From Paenibacillus etheri (GTDB lineage Bacteria > Bacillota > Bacilli > Paenibacillales > Paenibacillaceae), in assembly GCF_001012825.1 (NCBI RefSeq), contig NZ_LCZJ02000026.1, positions 98,761 to 162,760 on the forward strand: DNA of 64,000 nucleotides. The letters run 5' to 3'. The translations under genes and the position numbers were made by a program. The notes beneath the pieces are model-generated. The model was not told where the DNA came from. It saw only the letters and a list, made by a program, of their open reading frames with translations, and did not search any database. Of this stretch, positions 35,855-45,367 are shown piece after piece (positions within the stretch are counted from its first letter, which is position 1; the number at the start of each line of letters is the position of its first letter).

Positions 35855-37276
35855 CTAATTCATTAACCGCTTAGCAGCGCTTTGTGCTGTAAGCTTGGCC
35901 TGCTTGACACAATCGGGCATTGCCAATCCATCGTATCCAGCTCCAATAACATAGATCTCAGGAAGAGCTTTCTCAAGTTCCCTATGGAATTCAGAAAGAT
36001 TGCCTAAATGTCCAACAGGATACTGCGGCATCGAATGTTCCAACCGAGTAATTTCCGTGAATATGGGTTTCGCTGTAATCCCCATAATTTCTCGCAAATC
36101 CTTACTTACCAGCTCCGTAAGTGCCTCATCCGGAAGCTGAACATTCTGCTCATCTCCTGATCGTCCTACATGACAGCGCATGAGCACTTTATCATCTGGA
36201 CTTGTATGCAGCCACTTCTTAGACGTCCATGTACAAGCAGTAATGTTACGTCCTTCTTTAAATGGCACAAGAAAACCTGATCCATCATCCTCGATGGCAA
36301 TATCCTTCTTGTTAAAGGCCATGACAAGGTTAGCCACCGATACATAATTTACTGCATCGAGCGCTGAAACATCCAGATGTGGACGCAGAAGTTCGGCGGC
36401 TACAGAATTTGGTGTGGTGATATAAATCCCATCCGCTAGCAGCCGTTCACCATTTTCCAGCTCTAGTTCGTAGGAAGCAGATGTATTTCCTGAAGAATGA
36501 ATAGAGACAACCGCAGCTTCGGTACGCTGTTCTACATCGTGTAGCTCATGAATCAAGCTATGCACGAGACTTTGGAGCCCTTTTCGAAACGTCAGTAAAG
36601 TGTTGCTCATTGTGCTCAAAACTGTCTTATTTGACTTTCGCTCTGCAGTAACTCCACGAATAAGACTGCCGTATTTCCGTTCTACTTCTCCAAATTGCGG
36701 AAAGGTAGCCTGTAGGCTGATTTCGTGTATATTGGCCGCATACATACCGGACAATAGCGGTTCGGTCAAATTCTCCATCACTTCAGTACCTAAACGACGC
36801 TCGATCAGCTGGCCAAGGGATTCATCTTCACCACTACGTTGGCGAGGAAGGATTAAATCCATCATCGCGCGTACTTTGCCACCAAATGAAATTAGTCCAC
36901 TAGATAAAAATGGCTTGAGCTCAGTAGGAATTCCAAGCACAAGACCGGAAGGCAAAGGATGAAGCTTATCACGCTGCAATACATAGGTCTTCATTGCCTT
37001 TGGATTTGTGGTCACCAATTCGTGGTCCAGCTCCAATTCCTTAGCCAGATCGATCATCTCTGTTTTACTAGCTAAAAACGAATCCGGACCTTTTTCAATT
37101 ACAAATCCATCCCGGTGCAAGGTTTCGATCTTCCCACCAAGTGTCTTGTCTTTCTCAAGCAGGACTATATCAGGTTTAATGCCAGCTTCTTTATAATATT
37201 TACGAATGTAAAAGGCGGCGCTGAGTCCACTCAGCCCACCGCCTATGATAACAATTCGCCTAGAGGGACCACTCAT
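35855..37276 (-). CDS. hemY: Coproporphyrinogen III / protoporphyrinogen oxidase
   Basis: FAD-dependent oxidase of 473 residues. The dinucleotide-binding loop is RIVIIGGGLSGLSAAFYI, the substrate-domain segment IEKGPDSFLASK follows, and the C-terminal FAD contact is YVIGAGYDGLAMPDCVKQ. In Firmicutes this enzyme (CgoX) oxidises coproporphyrinogen III before iron insertion. The ATG overlaps the stop of hemH by 4 bp (ATGA). It is third gene of hemE-hemH-hemY. Confidence 0.93.
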   Translation of the reverse strand: MSGPSRRIVIIGGGLSGLSAAFYIRKYYKEAGIKPDIVLLEKDKTLGGKIETLHRDGFVIEKGPDSFLASKTEMIDLAKELELDHELVTTNPKAMKTYVLQRDKLHPLPSGLVLGIPTELKPFLSSGLISFGGKVRAMMDLILPRQRSGEDESLGQLIERRLGTEVMENLTEPLLSGMYAANIHEISLQATFPQFGEVERKYGSLIRGVTAERKSNKTVLSTMSNTLLTFRKGLQSLVHSLIHELHDVEQRTEAAVVSIHSSGNTSASYELELENGERLLADGIYITTPNSVAAELLRPHLDVSALDAVNYVSVANLVMAFNKKDIAIEDDGSGFLVPFKEGRNITACTWTSKKWLHTSPDDKVLMRCHVGRSGDEQNVQLPDEALTELVSKDLREIMGITAKPIFTEITRLEHSMPQYPVGHLGNLSEFHRELEKALPEIYVIGAGYDGLAMPDCVKQAKLTAQSAAKRLMN

Positions 37277-38229
37277 GACTGACCGGCTGTCATTTGATTC
37301 AGTCTTGTACGAACAACATCGCTCAATACGGACATGTACGCAGGATCACTATTCAATGATTCTATCCGCATAAGACGCATATCCAGCTCTGAAGCTATGG
37401 CTGTTGCCTCGATATCGAGGTCGTACAGCACTTCTAAATGATCGGATACGAACCCGATCGGTGCCGCTAGAACATACTCTACCTGTTCCTTGCTAAGCTG
37501 GTGAAGCGTATCCAGAATATCTGGTCCAAGCCATGGTTCAGCCGTCCGTCCTGCGCTTTGCCACGTAAACTGCCAATTGGTTATCCCCGCTTGATCTGCA
37601 ATAGCCTTTGAGGTCTCCAATAGTTGATCTTTATAAGGATCCCCCATAGCTAGAATACGCTCTGGAAGACTATGAGCGCTAAATAATACCCGTATCTCAT
37701 CGCGAGTAGCGCCTGCTTCGATATATTGATCTATTTTCGCAGTTACTCTCCGGCTTAGAACATCAATCAATACTGGGTGCATATGGTAGCTCTCCACAAA
37801 ACCCATGTCGATCTTACATGCTTCAGCCTTTTCCTGAGCACGTTTGATATAGCCACCCACGCTCATGCTTGAATAGTGAGGGGCAAGCACAACACCAACT
37901 GCTTGGGTAATGCTGTCCTTCGCCATCGCCTCGACGCCGTCCTCAATAAACGGATAGGCATGCTTCAACCCCTGATAGCAGACAAATTCAACATCTACCC
38001 CAGCTTTATCCGCGTTTAGTGCTGCCTGTAATGCTGCTACTTGACGGTCTGTGTTCTCCCGCAGCGGGAATACACCCCCGACGATCGCTTCATAGCGATC
38101 TGTTAATTCTTTAAGCTGCTCCACTGTCGGCGGATTACCTCGCCGAATATGTGTGTAATATGCTTCAACGTCTTCTAAGCTCTTAGGAGTGCCATACGAC
38201 ATGACGAGAACACCTATTTTTGCTGTCAC
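37273..38229 (-). CDS. hemH: Coproporphyrin / ferrochelatase
   Basis: Iron-insertion enzyme of 318 residues. GVLVMSYGTPKSLEDVEAYY is the N-terminal signature; the catalytic His lies in LFSAHSLPER and the conserved Glu in APIGFVSDHLEVLYDLD. In this phylum it acts on coproporphyrin III (CpfC). The GTG at 38229 is chosen because AAGGGG lies 9 nt before it; the ATG three codons upstream overlaps that SD. It is translationally coupled to hemY. Confidence 0.93.
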   Translation of the reverse strand: MTAKIGVLVMSYGTPKSLEDVEAYYTHIRRGNPPTVEQLKELTDRYEAIVGGVFPLRENTDRQVAALQAALNADKAGVDVEFVCYQGLKHAYPFIEDGVEAMAKDSITQAVGVVLAPHYSSMSVGGYIKRAQEKAEACKIDMGFVESYHMHPVLIDVLSRRVTAKIDQYIEAGATRDEIRVLFSAHSLPERILAMGDPYKDQLLETSKAIADQAGITNWQFTWQSAGRTAEPWLGPDILDTLHQLSKEQVEYVLAAPIGFVSDHLEVLYDLDIEATAIASELDMRLMRIESLNSDPAYMSVLSDVVRTRLNQMTAGQS

Positions 38230-38264
38230 GGATTCCATCCCCTTTAAGATTTAATAGGTTGCCT

Positions 38265-39326
38265 TTAAGAACGCAGTTTCGCTGATTGTTTCAATACTTC
38301 CTGTGAATAATCGTGAATATATTCCGTTAATTCTCTAAGCTTCTCTAAGGAAGCCTCCGGGAATAATCCATGACCCAGATTGAAGATATAACCTGGCTCC
38401 TGCACCCCTTCATCAATCAGTTCTTTCGCATGCTCCTTCAAGACATCCATCGGCGCAGTAAGTAAATATGGATCTAGGTTTCCTTGAATTGCAAACTTCC
38501 CACCCATTCTACGTCGACCTTCGGACAAGCTCACACGCCAGTCCACCCCAATAACATCTGCTTGAAGCTTCGTAAGACTCGGCAGCAATTCACCAGAGCT
38601 TACACCAGGAAAGTATATTTTCGGTACATCAAGATCAGATAATTCGGAGAAAATACGAGAAACCGTCGGTAACACATACTTTTCAAAATCGCGTGGCGCA
38701 AGGGCACCAACCCAGCTGTCGAACAATTGAAATGCTTTTCCACCACTACGCACGTGACTGCGGAGGTAAGCGATGATCATATCGCCGAGCTTGTCCATCA
38801 GCATTTCCCAGACACGAGGTTCACTGTACATTAGCTCTTTAGTACGGATATATCCTTTAGAGGGTCTGCCTTCGATCAAATAGCTGGCAATCGTAAAAGG
38901 TGCGCCTGCAAAAGTAATTAAGGGCACGTCCAGCTCCTTATCCAGAATTGCAATCGTCTCCAAAATATGTCCGAGATCCCCTTCAACATCAATGGGTTTC
39001 AGTCTCTCAACATCTGCTGCAGAGCGAATCGGATTCTCGATTACAGGACCGATATCTTTGACGATATCGAACTTCACACCAATAGAAGCGACCGGATTCA
39101 TAATGTCCGAATACAGAATGGCCGCGTCTACACCTAGCTTGTGCACAGGCATCATGGTTACTTCTGCCGCTAACTCAGGCTGTTTGCAGATTTCAAGCAA
39201 TGAGTATTTTTCCTTGATTTTACGGTACTCGGGATCATAACGGCCGGCCTGCCGCATGTACCATACGGGAACGTGCTCCGTATCCTGCTTTCTGCAGGCG
39301 CGGATAAAAGTGTCGTTGTAGGTCAT
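38265..39326 (-). CDS. hemE: Uroporphyrinogen decarboxylase
   Basis: Converts uroporphyrinogen III to coproporphyrinogen III. The protein has 353 residues. PVWYMRQAGRYDPEYR and GAPFTIASYLIEG are the family signatures, with the catalytic Asp in YSDIMNP, and GLGHGLFPEAS-like GHGL near the end. First gene of the hem operon, with the dispersed hairpin copy D in its leader region. Confidence 0.95.
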   Translation of the reverse strand: MTYNDTFIRACRKQDTEHVPVWYMRQAGRYDPEYRKIKEKYSLLEICKQPELAAEVTMMPVHKLGVDAAILYSDIMNPVASIGVKFDIVKDIGPVIENPIRSAADVERLKPIDVEGDLGHILETIAILDKELDVPLITFAGAPFTIASYLIEGRPSKGYIRTKELMYSEPRVWEMLMDKLGDMIIAYLRSHVRSGGKAFQLFDSWVGALAPRDFEKYVLPTVSRIFSELSDLDVPKIYFPGVSSGELLPSLTKLQADVIGVDWRVSLSEGRRRMGGKFAIQGNLDPYLLTAPMDVLKEHAKELIDEGVQEPGYIFNLGHGLFPEASLEKLRELTEYIHDYSQEVLKQSAKLRS

Positions 39327-39354
39327 GATAAGATCTCCATTATATTTTATAAGA

Positions 39355-39410
39355 TTTTTTTAATAAACGCTTACCGTCCTGATTAGGACGCCGATGGCGT
39401 TTATGCTTAT
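39355..39410 (-). repeat. Dispersed hairpin element, copy D (hairpin 1 only)
   Basis: ATAAACGC (39363) pairs with GCGTTTAT (39397-39404) and CGTCC with GGACG inside. The AAGCGTTTAT and GGACGGTAAGCG strings are shared with the other copies. Hairpin 2 is missing or reduced to an A/T tract. It lies about 40 bp upstream of hemE. Confidence 0.65.
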
Positions 39411-39602
39411 TGACATACTTACTATTATGCCCTTTTTAAAAGGTTGTAACAAGCAAAACGAAGATCGTGGAATGACAATCCTATGACATTACTATGACAT
39501 GTATTGCACTTTTGAAGCTAAAAAAATGATATACTGATATAATGTCTATTTTTCTGTGAATCATGTAATTTCTGAAATTCTTTGAAAGGAAGTGAAAGCA
39601 CT

Positions 39603-40823
39603 TTGAAGAAATGGGAGACATGGAAGGTCAACCTCTTAGTGCTTTGGTTCGGACAATTCTTGGTAAATGCCGGAATGACGATGATTACACCGTTCCTGAC
39701 CTTGTATCTTGCTAAGGATCTTGGTGTTCAGGGTGAGCATGAAATTGGAATTTGGGCGGGCCTAATTTTTGCCGCAAACTTTTTAACTTCTTTCATTTTC
39801 CAGCCACTATGGGGGAAACTTGCTGACAAATACGGACGTAAAATCATGCTCCTGCGCTCCAGCTTTGGCATGGCTATCGTTATGGTGTTGATGGGCTTCG
39901 CACAATCCCCTATGCAGCTGCTCTTACTGCGACTGCTAAACGGTACAATCTCCGGCTTCAATCCCGCTTCCATCGCACTCGTTTCGGGTACTACTCCGAA
40001 AGCACGTATGGGATTTTCGATGGGGCTGATGCAGTCGGGTTCTGTTGCAGGTACCATTCTTGGACCACTTATTGGTGGTTTTCTTGCTGATATAATCGGA
40101 TTTCGTCCGATCTTTTATATCGTTGGCGCCTTGCTCTTCATCGCCTCTCTGCTGGCATTATTTCTCGTTAAAGAGAAATTCGATCGTGCAGAAGCGGCAC
40201 AAGAGCCACAGGTTTCAGTTATGGAGGGCTTGAAGGAATTGATCAAAATCCCTCAGCTCCCGGCGCTGTTTGGTGTAACCTTTTTGCTGCAATTTGCAAT
40301 GATCAGCCCCATGGCCTTGCTGCCACTCTATGTAGAAAAGCTAAATGGTCCTGCTGAGAATATAGCCTTCCTAGCCGGAATGGTCAGCGCTGTGACTGGG
40401 ATCTCTAACATGCTGGCTTCCCCCTTGCTCGGCAAGCTGAGTGATAAAGTCGGTGCACATCGCATTCTGACCTACGCGTTAATCGGGGCTTCACTGTTCC
40501 TGATTCCGCAGGCATTCGTTACTAGCGTTTGGCAGCTAATCATTGTCCGTTTTCTCATGGGGATTTTTATGGGCGGTCTATTGCCCAGCGTTAATGCGCT
40601 TATCCGGTCTTATACCCCTGACGGGAAAGAAAGCCGCGCATTCGGCTTCAACGGCAGCACCTTGTCACTGGGCAATATGCTGGGAGCTATCATAGGCGGC
40701 TTTCTATCTGGTTATATTGGTATTGAGGGACTATTTATCATCTCCGGAAGCTTGTTGCTGTTAAACACCGTATGGGTCCGGGTTAAACTATACAAAGCTA
40801 CTCCGCCACGGCTATTCCGCTAA
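39603..40823 (+). CDS. MFS multidrug efflux transporter (MdtG-like)
   Basis: A 406-residue twelve-helix drug:H+ antiporter type. The loop 2-3 motif is GKLADKYGRKIMLLRS, and motif C-like GSVAGTILGPLIGG lies in helix 5, which marks an exporter. The TTG at 39603 (MKKWETWKVN) has AAAGGAAG about 10 nt upstream and is preferred to an in-frame TTG 21 bp earlier. It is convergent with the O-methyltransferase, only 6 bp apart, with no terminator between them. Confidence 0.9.
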   Translation: MKKWETWKVNLLVLWFGQFLVNAGMTMITPFLTLYLAKDLGVQGEHEIGIWAGLIFAANFLTSFIFQPLWGKLADKYGRKIMLLRSSFGMAIVMVLMGFAQSPMQLLLLRLLNGTISGFNPASIALVSGTTPKARMGFSMGLMQSGSVAGTILGPLIGGFLADIIGFRPIFYIVGALLFIASLLALFLVKEKFDRAEAAQEPQVSVMEGLKELIKIPQLPALFGVTFLLQFAMISPMALLPLYVEKLNGPAENIAFLAGMVSAVTGISNMLASPLLGKLSDKVGAHRILTYALIGASLFLIPQAFVTSVWQLIIVRFLMGIFMGGLLPSVNALIRSYTPDGKESRAFGFNGSTLSLGNMLGAIIGGFLSGYIGIEGLFIISGSLLLLNTVWVRVKLYKATPPRLFR

Positions 40824-40829
40824 CTTCTG

Positions 40830-41459
40830 CTATTTCACCATTGCCAACGCCAGTCCATCATAAGCTGGCAGACAAGTGCTGATCAGACGTTCATCGGTGG
40901 CGATCATTTCATTGAAATGCCGTACAGCCAGAATGGCAGGTCCATTTCGATCTGTATTTAGCGTTCGTCCGCGGAGGAAAATATTATCACCAGCAATAAT
41001 CGCTCCTGGGTTAGCCAGCTTGATGGCATATTCCAAGTAATTAGGGTAATTCATCTTATCTGCGTCAATGAAAAAGAAGTCGAACTTAGCGCCTTCTGCT
41101 TCCAATGCCTTCAAACTGTCCATAGCAGGACCGATTCTGTACTCCGTGGAGTCCCCGAATCCGGCCAGTTCTAAATTGCGGCGAGCAAGCTCGGCATAAT
41201 CGGCCCTTAGCTCCAGTGAGGTTAGCTGACCACCCGCAGCGAAACCGCGAGATAAGCAAATCCCGCTATAGCCGCCAAGTGCGCCAATCTCCAAAACACA
41301 CGTGGAGCGGGACAGTCTTACAAGCATAGTGAGCAGTCTTCCGTACCCCGGCTCGACAGACACCTCCGGCATACCTGCTTGGACGATTGCTTCTTTTACC
41401 TGAAGCAGGATTTCGTCCTCGGTATAAAGTTGTTCACTGTATTCTTCTTGTGTAAGCAT
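40830..41459 (-). CDS. O-methyltransferase (COG4122)
   Basis: A 209-residue SAM-dependent catechol-type methyltransferase. The SAM loop is VLEIGALGGYSGICLSRG, the acidic ligand follows in LTSLELRADYAELA, and the metal/substrate Asp motif is FDFFFIDADKMNYPNYLE. Relatives methylate catechols or tRNA hydroxyuridine (TrmR). The SD is AAAGGAGAATTTTTA. It is monocistronic. Confidence 0.88.
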   Translation of the reverse strand: MLTQEEYSEQLYTEDEILLQVKEAIVQAGMPEVSVEPGYGRLLTMLVRLSRSTCVLEIGALGGYSGICLSRGFAAGGQLTSLELRADYAELARRNLELAGFGDSTEYRIGPAMDSLKALEAEGAKFDFFFIDADKMNYPNYLEYAIKLANPGAIIAGDNIFLRGRTLNTDRNGPAILAVRHFNEMIATDERLISTCLPAYDGLALAMVK

Positions 41460-41589
41460 TAAAAATTCTCCTTTGATGATCCCCCGTTTTCTCGAATGAA
41501 GGGATGACGGGGAAGATTTTATGGTTTATGGAATGCCGGGCATTGTGAAGTGTCCCGCATTCCCCTATACTTGTATGGATGCTTTTCTT

Positions 41590-41690
41590 AAAATATAAGA
41601 AACCATAGCTTCACGCTATTGTTTATGTCTTATATTTTTACGAGAAACGCTTATCGTCTTTAAAGGACGACAATGTCGTTTCTTCTTATT
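41590..41690 (-). repeat. Dispersed double-hairpin element, copy C
   Basis: Read on the minus strand, hairpin 1 pairs TTGTCGTC with GACGATAA (one G-U), then GCGTTTCTCG, then hairpin 2 pairs AAAATATAAGA with TCTTATATTTT. Its inner stem is ATAGC/GCTAT, unrelated in sequence to copy A but again perfectly paired. It fills most of the 278-bp gap before the RlmL/YpsC-like gene. Confidence 0.75.
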
Positions 41691-41738
41691 GTACTGGCTT
41701 TTTGTATTTATCTACAAGTTAAACGGAGTTGAGAGTAT

Positions 41739-42878
41739 TTGAGCAAATTACAATTAATCGCTACTGCCCCTATGGGATTAGAAGCTGTAGTAGCGCGCGA
41801 ATTAAACGAACTGGGTTATGAGACCACGGTCGAGAACGGTCGTGTATTGTTCAGTGGTGATTATATCGACATCTGTCGCTGTAATTTATGGCTGCGTACA
41901 TCCGACCGCGTATTAGTGAAAATGGGCCAATTCCCGGCTAAAACCTTTGATGAATTATTTGAAGGTGTTAAAGCCCTTCCCTGGGAAGACTGGATACCAG
42001 AGAATGGAGAATTTCCGGTGGAAGGACGGTCCCATAAATCACAACTAACGAGTGTACCCGCTTGCCAAGGGATTGTCAAAAAAGCTATTGTCGAAAAGCT
42101 GAAGCTCTCCTACCATACGGACTGGTTTCCAGAGAACGGACCTCGTTATGTAATCGAAGTGATTTTGCTAAATGATATTGCGCTCATTACACTAGACACC
42201 ACTGGACCTGCTCTTCACAAACGTGGATACCGCAGACAAGCAACGGAAGCGCCACTGAAGGAAACGATGGCTGCTGCGCTAATCCAGCTTAGCCGCTGGA
42301 ATGGCCACCGACCGCTTTATGATCCGTGTTGTGGTTCGGGAACACTGTTGATCGAAGCTGCTATGATCGCTTGGAACATCGCACCGGGACTACGCCGCTC
42401 CTTCCCTTCGGAACATTGGCCAGTCATTCCTAAGTATCTGTGGGAAGAAGCTCGCGAAGAAGCTTTCGATGCCGTGCGAGACGATTATCCGTTGCAGCTA
42501 ACTGGCACTGATATCGATCCTGCTGCCATAGAAATTGCTGAAGCCGCTGCTAAAAGCGCCGGCCTATCCGGAGAAATAACCTTCACCGTGATGGCTGCCG
42601 CCAAAGCAAGACCCCAAGGTGAATATGGTTGTATCATCACCAACCCGCCATATGGTGAACGGATCAGTAATGACAAAGAGGTTGAGAAGCTGACTCGCCA
42701 ATTTGGTGAAATGATGTTATATCTACCGACTTGGTCATTCTTTGCGATTAGTCCTTATAAGGAATTCGAACAATATTACGGCCGTAAAGCGGACAAGCGT
42801 CGCAAGCTGTATAACGGACGTATTGAGTGTCAATATTATCAATACCTGGGTCCACTTCCACCTAGAAATCCAAAATGA
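41739..42878 (+). CDS. THUMP-domain rRNA N2-guanine methyltransferase (RlmL/YpsC-like)
   Basis: A 379-residue methyltransferase. The N-terminal ferredoxin-like/THUMP RNA-binding part (about 1-160) is followed by a Rossmann domain. DPCCGSGTLLIEAAMIAWN is the SAM site, TGTDIDPAAIEIA the acidic loop, and ITNPPYGERI the catalytic NPPY. By analogy with YpsC it modifies a guanine in 23S rRNA. The start is a TTG with AACGGAG upstream. It ends at a perfect terminator. Confidence 0.9.
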   Translation: MSKLQLIATAPMGLEAVVARELNELGYETTVENGRVLFSGDYIDICRCNLWLRTSDRVLVKMGQFPAKTFDELFEGVKALPWEDWIPENGEFPVEGRSHKSQLTSVPACQGIVKKAIVEKLKLSYHTDWFPENGPRYVIEVILLNDIALITLDTTGPALHKRGYRRQATEAPLKETMAAALIQLSRWNGHRPLYDPCCGSGTLLIEAAMIAWNIAPGLRRSFPSEHWPVIPKYLWEEAREEAFDAVRDDYPLQLTGTDIDPAAIEIAEAAAKSAGLSGEITFTVMAAAKARPQGEYGCIITNPPYGERISNDKEVEKLTRQFGEMMLYLPTWSFFAISPYKEFEQYYGRKADKRRKLYNGRIECQYYQYLGPLPPRNPK

Positions 42879-42903
42879 TTTGGAATTCAATTACGCCAAA
42901 CAT

Positions 42904-42949
42904 AAACGGACATCTACCTCGATAGAGGACGGTGTCCGTTTCTTCTTAC
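42904..42949 (+). terminator. Terminator after the methyltransferase
   Basis: AAACGGACA / TGTCCGTTT encloses a CCTC..GAGG inner stem, and TCTTCTTA follows. Its outer AAACG...CGTTTCTTCTTA frame resembles hairpin 1 of copy C, so it may be a diverged member of the same family. Confidence 0.8.
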
Positions 42950-42980
42950 ATATTCAACTTCTGCGCTAGGAGGCTTTAAT

Positions 42981-44999
42981 GTGTCACGAGATCCATTTAC
43001 TAGGAGCAGTTCGTCCTTAACAGATACAATAATCACTATTGTCCGCTCCCGTTATATCGGTTATATCCTTTTTCTTGGCATTATGTTCGCAAAGCTAATG
43101 TTTCTTCACAGCGGGCTGCATGCCCCTAATATTGATATGAACCGTCTCGACAAGCTGATTGCTCTCGGTTCAGTTATGCTGTTGTCATTTTGGGTGCTAT
43201 GGCTCCCCCGACGTGGACAAACCATAGCCCTGTCAATCATAAACGTGCTTCTGACACTACTTATTTATTCTGATATTGTTTACTACCGCTACTTTCAGGA
43301 TTTCATCACCGTTCCTGTTCTGTTTCAAGCCGGACAGATGGATGCACTTGGCGGGAGTATCTTTGCACTGCTCCGTCCTTCTGATCTCTACTTGTTCGCG
43401 GATTGGCTTCTGTTTATGGTTTACGCCTTATGCATAGTGCTATTCCGCTGGAACACCGATACCAATAACAATAGGCAGCCTTCCTATTATGCTCGTACAA
43501 GTCATTTCCGTCCCTCTTCACGCTTAATGAGAGTGCTGAAACGGAGCGCTAACGGTGTCGTAGCATTGGTGTTAGGGTCCATTCTGACTTTTGGTCCTAT
43601 CCACTCTTACGCCACTACGTGGGCCAAAGGTTTATTCACTGGTAACTGGTGGAGCTTGGCAATGTATAACGTTACAGGACTCATTGGATTTCACGGTTAT
43701 GATATTTACTTGTATGCCAAAGATCATTCAGGCCTGCAGCCTGAGCTTTCACAAAAGGAAGCCAGCTCCATGAAGCTCTGGTTCAATGAACAGAATGCTG
43801 AGCAAAGTGCTCTTAACGACAGCTTCGGGAAATACAGCGGAAGTAATATCGTTGTTATTCAGGCCGAAGCTTTTATGAATTTTGTAGTAGGACGTTCAAT
43901 CAATGGACAAGAGGTCACACCTAATTTGAACGCTCTAATCAAAGAGAACACCTACTTCAGTGATTACTATCATCAGACCTCACAAGGACGAACCTCCGAT
44001 GCCGATTTCGCCTCGAATGGTTCGCTGTATCCGCTGGTCTCAGGCTCAGTATTTGTACGTTACCCGGATCATCAATTTGACACGCTACCTGCCATTTTAA
44101 AGTCAAAGGGCTACAGCACCAATGCTTTCCATGCGTATGAGGGAAGCTTCTGGAATCGGCAGATCATGTATAAGGCGATGGGGTATGATCATTTTTATAG
44201 TAAAAAAGACTTCAAGATCGACGAACCCCTAGGCTGGTCTTTGGGAGATAAATCGTTCCTGCGGCAGTCACTAAACATTATGGATTCTAAAGAATCGATA
44301 CAGAAGCCTTTTTACTCTTTTTTGACTACACTATCTAGTCATCATCCTTATTCTCTCCCTGCGGACAAGCAAGGGCTTGAAACCGGCGAGTTTAAGGGCA
44401 CCATCTTCGGAGATTATTTGCAGGCTGTTCACTATACGGATGAAGCTTTAGGGGAATTAGTGAGTGATATGAAACAGCGTGGGTTGTGGGATAATACGAT
44501 TCTTGCCTTTTATGGGGATCATGATAACTCCATCCAAGAGACCTCTTATTACGAACAATTTCTTGGCAAAAGCCTAAGTAAGCTCGACATGCATCAAATC
44601 ATGCACCAAGTTCCATTACTTATTCATCTACCGGGCACTAACGTCTCGATCGTTGATGCTAATCCGGCTGGTCAAATGGATCTCACACCTTCCTTACTCC
44701 ATCTGCTGGGGATCTCTCGTGATCCTTATTATCTTATGGGTAATAACCTGTTCAGCGGTAAAGAGCGACTTGTGACACTGCGAACTGGTGCCTTTGCCGA
44801 TGCAAAGAGATCCTATCTCCCAAGTGAAAATGGACAATTCGACAGTGGCACCTGTTATAGCCAGGGCAGCCGCGAAGCCATTGACGTTGCGGGGTGCAGC
44901 ACCGGGTTCGAGACAAGCAAGCAACGACTGCAAATCTCGGACGATATCATGAAATACGATGGTATTAAAATGCTCCGAAAAGAAGAATCTACACCATAA
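42981..44999 (+). CDS. Lipoteichoic acid synthase family sulfatase
   Basis: A 672-residue LtaS-type glycerol-phosphate transferase. Five N-terminal helices (to about residue 215) are followed by an extracellular sulfatase domain. IVVIQAEAFMNF holds the metal-binding Glu, HQTSQGRTSDADFASNGSLY the nucleophile Thr (GRTSD), and FYGDHDNSI the His/Asp pair. It polymerises polyglycerol phosphate from phosphatidylglycerol. The start is a GTG after TAGGAGGCTTTAAT. It is monocistronic with a terminator on each side. Confidence 0.92.
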   Translation: MSRDPFTRSSSSLTDTIITIVRSRYIGYILFLGIMFAKLMFLHSGLHAPNIDMNRLDKLIALGSVMLLSFWVLWLPRRGQTIALSIINVLLTLLIYSDIVYYRYFQDFITVPVLFQAGQMDALGGSIFALLRPSDLYLFADWLLFMVYALCIVLFRWNTDTNNNRQPSYYARTSHFRPSSRLMRVLKRSANGVVALVLGSILTFGPIHSYATTWAKGLFTGNWWSLAMYNVTGLIGFHGYDIYLYAKDHSGLQPELSQKEASSMKLWFNEQNAEQSALNDSFGKYSGSNIVVIQAEAFMNFVVGRSINGQEVTPNLNALIKENTYFSDYYHQTSQGRTSDADFASNGSLYPLVSGSVFVRYPDHQFDTLPAILKSKGYSTNAFHAYEGSFWNRQIMYKAMGYDHFYSKKDFKIDEPLGWSLGDKSFLRQSLNIMDSKESIQKPFYSFLTTLSSHHPYSLPADKQGLETGEFKGTIFGDYLQAVHYTDEALGELVSDMKQRGLWDNTILAFYGDHDNSIQETSYYEQFLGKSLSKLDMHQIMHQVPLLIHLPGTNVSIVDANPAGQMDLTPSLLHLLGISRDPYYLMGNNLFSGKERLVTLRTGAFADAKRSYLPSENGQFDSGTCYSQGSREAIDVAGCSTGFETSKQRLQISDDIMKYDGIKMLRKEESTP

Positions 45000-45016
45000 A
45001 AATTCCGATCTATAAA

Positions 45017-45064
45017 CAAAAAAGCCCTAAACTCCGTTATCAACACGGGTTTAGGACTTTTTAA
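45017..45064. terminator. Bidirectional terminator
   Basis: AAAAGCCCTAAAC pairs with GTTTAGGACTTTTT around CCG/CGG. It separates the LTA synthase gene from the convergent DUF1450 gene. Confidence 0.85.
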
Positions 45065-45086
45065 GTTGATGGATAAGACCTCTGCA

Positions 45087-45326
45087 TTATTTCTGAACGG
45101 CCGGTTGTTTGATAAAAGCTTCTACCTTCTTCAACACTTCTTCCTCTGTTGGAGCACTCACATAACGACCATTAACATAAACAAAGGCCCGTTTGCCGCA
45201 CGGACCGCAGTACGACTTACAGCCGACCTTGATCTCTGCATCAGGCGCCATCTTTTGCAGTTTGGGTATAATACTCTTCAATTTCATGAAATTACATTCA
45301 TCGCACACTTGTATATCGTTAGCCAT
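45087..45326 (-). CDS. DUF1450 (YuzB-like) cysteine protein
   Basis: A 79-residue soluble protein with five cysteines: VCDECNF (CxxC) and VGCKSYCGPCGKRAFVYVNG (C-x3-C-x2-C). The pattern resembles thioredoxin-like [2Fe-2S] ferredoxin folds, and the YGPCGKR..VYVNG segment defines DUF1450. Its role is unknown. It follows a HesB-like gene by 41 bp, so the two probably share a transcript. Confidence 0.85.
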   Translation of the reverse strand: MANDIQVCDECNFMKLKSIIPKLQKMAPDAEIKVGCKSYCGPCGKRAFVYVNGRYVSAPTEEEVLKKVEAFIKQPAVQK

Positions 45327-45367
45327 GGAGCAACCCTTCTTTATGTCCGAAATTTAAGGCGAAATGT

